Part shown: piece after piece, positions 63,519 through 64,000 of the stretch
How the letters are laid out: each line of letters begins with the position of its first letter
How positions within the stretch are numbered: the first letter of the stretch is position 1
Assembly: GCA_021613535.1 (NCBI GenBank)
Contig: CP075496.1
Location: forward strand, 5,084,001-5,148,000
DNA length: 64,000 nt
Direction: 5' to 3'
DNA from: Adineta vaga
Lineage: Eukaryota; Rotifera
Program-made: the position numbers and the translations under genes
The notes under the pieces: model-generated
Seen by the model: the letters and a program-made list of their open reading frames with translations, nothing else
The model's database searches: none
Told to the model about the DNA's origin: nothing

Positions 63519-64000
63519 TGATCGTTATTTGTTCTGTAATACTTCTCAAAATTAATAGACATTAAAATTTTTTCCGAACAGAAAAAGAAAGAAAAATTAT
63601 TTCAAATCAAACAAACAAAAATCTTATAGGCTCGACAAATACAAAGAAAATCAACAAAATGCAGCGCACAAATGGACGGAGCGAGAAGAACAAAGAGGAG
63701 GAAAAAAAACGCTTAAGTACAAAGATATGAGTAAATGCCCATATTCATGGCGCTATTACATACAATATACAAAAATCCGAAAAACATTTATACACACCAC
63801 AAGATTATTTAAGAAAAAGAAACAGGAGATCAAAGGTGAAGAGAAAAACAGAGCGGATAATCAAATAGAGGAAGCGTTCGTGATTCAACATGAGACTGAA
63901 TATATTTATCACTGTTGGTTAGTTAGAGAGGGAGAAAGAAGAAAAAGGAAGGAGAAAAAACTGATTATTGACGTCGAAAACGTTTGATATCATTATCCGA
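63519..64000. other. 3' flank of the last gene
   Basis: Purine-rich (AAAGAAAG, GAGAAGAAC, GGAGAAAG) non-coding DNA to the window end. ATTAAA at 63562-63567 may serve for polyadenylation. The reading frames present are lysine-rich by composition and not convincing genes. Confidence 0.4.

Noticed and set aside
63727-63987. Lysine/glutamate-rich frame at the window end
   Set aside because: Purine-rich composition alone keeps it open; no recognisable domain.

Overview
The window is eukaryotic nuclear DNA from an invertebrate animal. It is strongly AT-rich by eye, and its genes are cut by very short introns (mostly about 45-70 nt, GT-AG). Gene content is metazoan: two type IV collagens, Stum/SPEC3, tropomodulin, RASGEF1, TEX2, Golgi alpha-mannosidase II and myo-inositol oxygenase. 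Compact spacing, tiny introns and an ACC-synthase-like gene (a family I associate with lophotrochozoans and vertebrates rather than ecdysozoans) fit a lophotrochozoan, perhaps a bdelloid rotifer. That placement is an inference. I saw no tRNA, rRNA, CRISPR array, retroelement or viral gene.

Layout. (1) 586-26809 holds a head-to-head pair of type IV collagen genes: an alpha1-like chain on the minus strand (586-12514) and an alpha2-like chain on the plus strand (13446-26809). Their start codons are 931 bp apart, so they share a promoter, as the vertebrate COL4A1/COL4A2 pair does. Each gene is split into dozens of exons (about 84 counted in the plus gene), some only 8-10 nt long. Each has one large intron near its 5' end. 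The plus gene carries an apparent one-base frameshift in its NC1 domain. (2) 27.8-31.0 kb holds four small genes: a metallo-beta-lactamase-fold-like protein, a RING protein, a secreted protein of unknown function, and a SAM methyltransferase. (3) 31.3-38.5 kb holds a Stum/SPEC3 membrane protein and a compact TEX2-like SMP-domain lipid-transfer protein, both minus. (4) 39.7-45.3 kb holds an ACC-synthase-like PLP enzyme (plus), then RASGEF1-like and MIOX genes (minus). (5) 46.3-63.5 kb holds two Ly6/three-finger-type surface proteins, Golgi alpha-mannosidase II, a MANSC-LDLa single-pass receptor-like protein, tropomodulin (all minus), and a KCNE-like single-pass protein (plus).

Functional links. 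The collagen pair should build the basement-membrane network. The remaining genes look like an ordinary metazoan neighbourhood without operons. The clearest non-genic structure is a nested inverted repeat next to a 27-bp direct duplication, inside a mannosidase intron. I found no convincing undescribed multi-gene system. The points most worth checking are the NC1 frameshift, the collagen microexons, the foldback element, and three proteins I could not place firmly (29487-30052, 27833-28761, 62611-63518).
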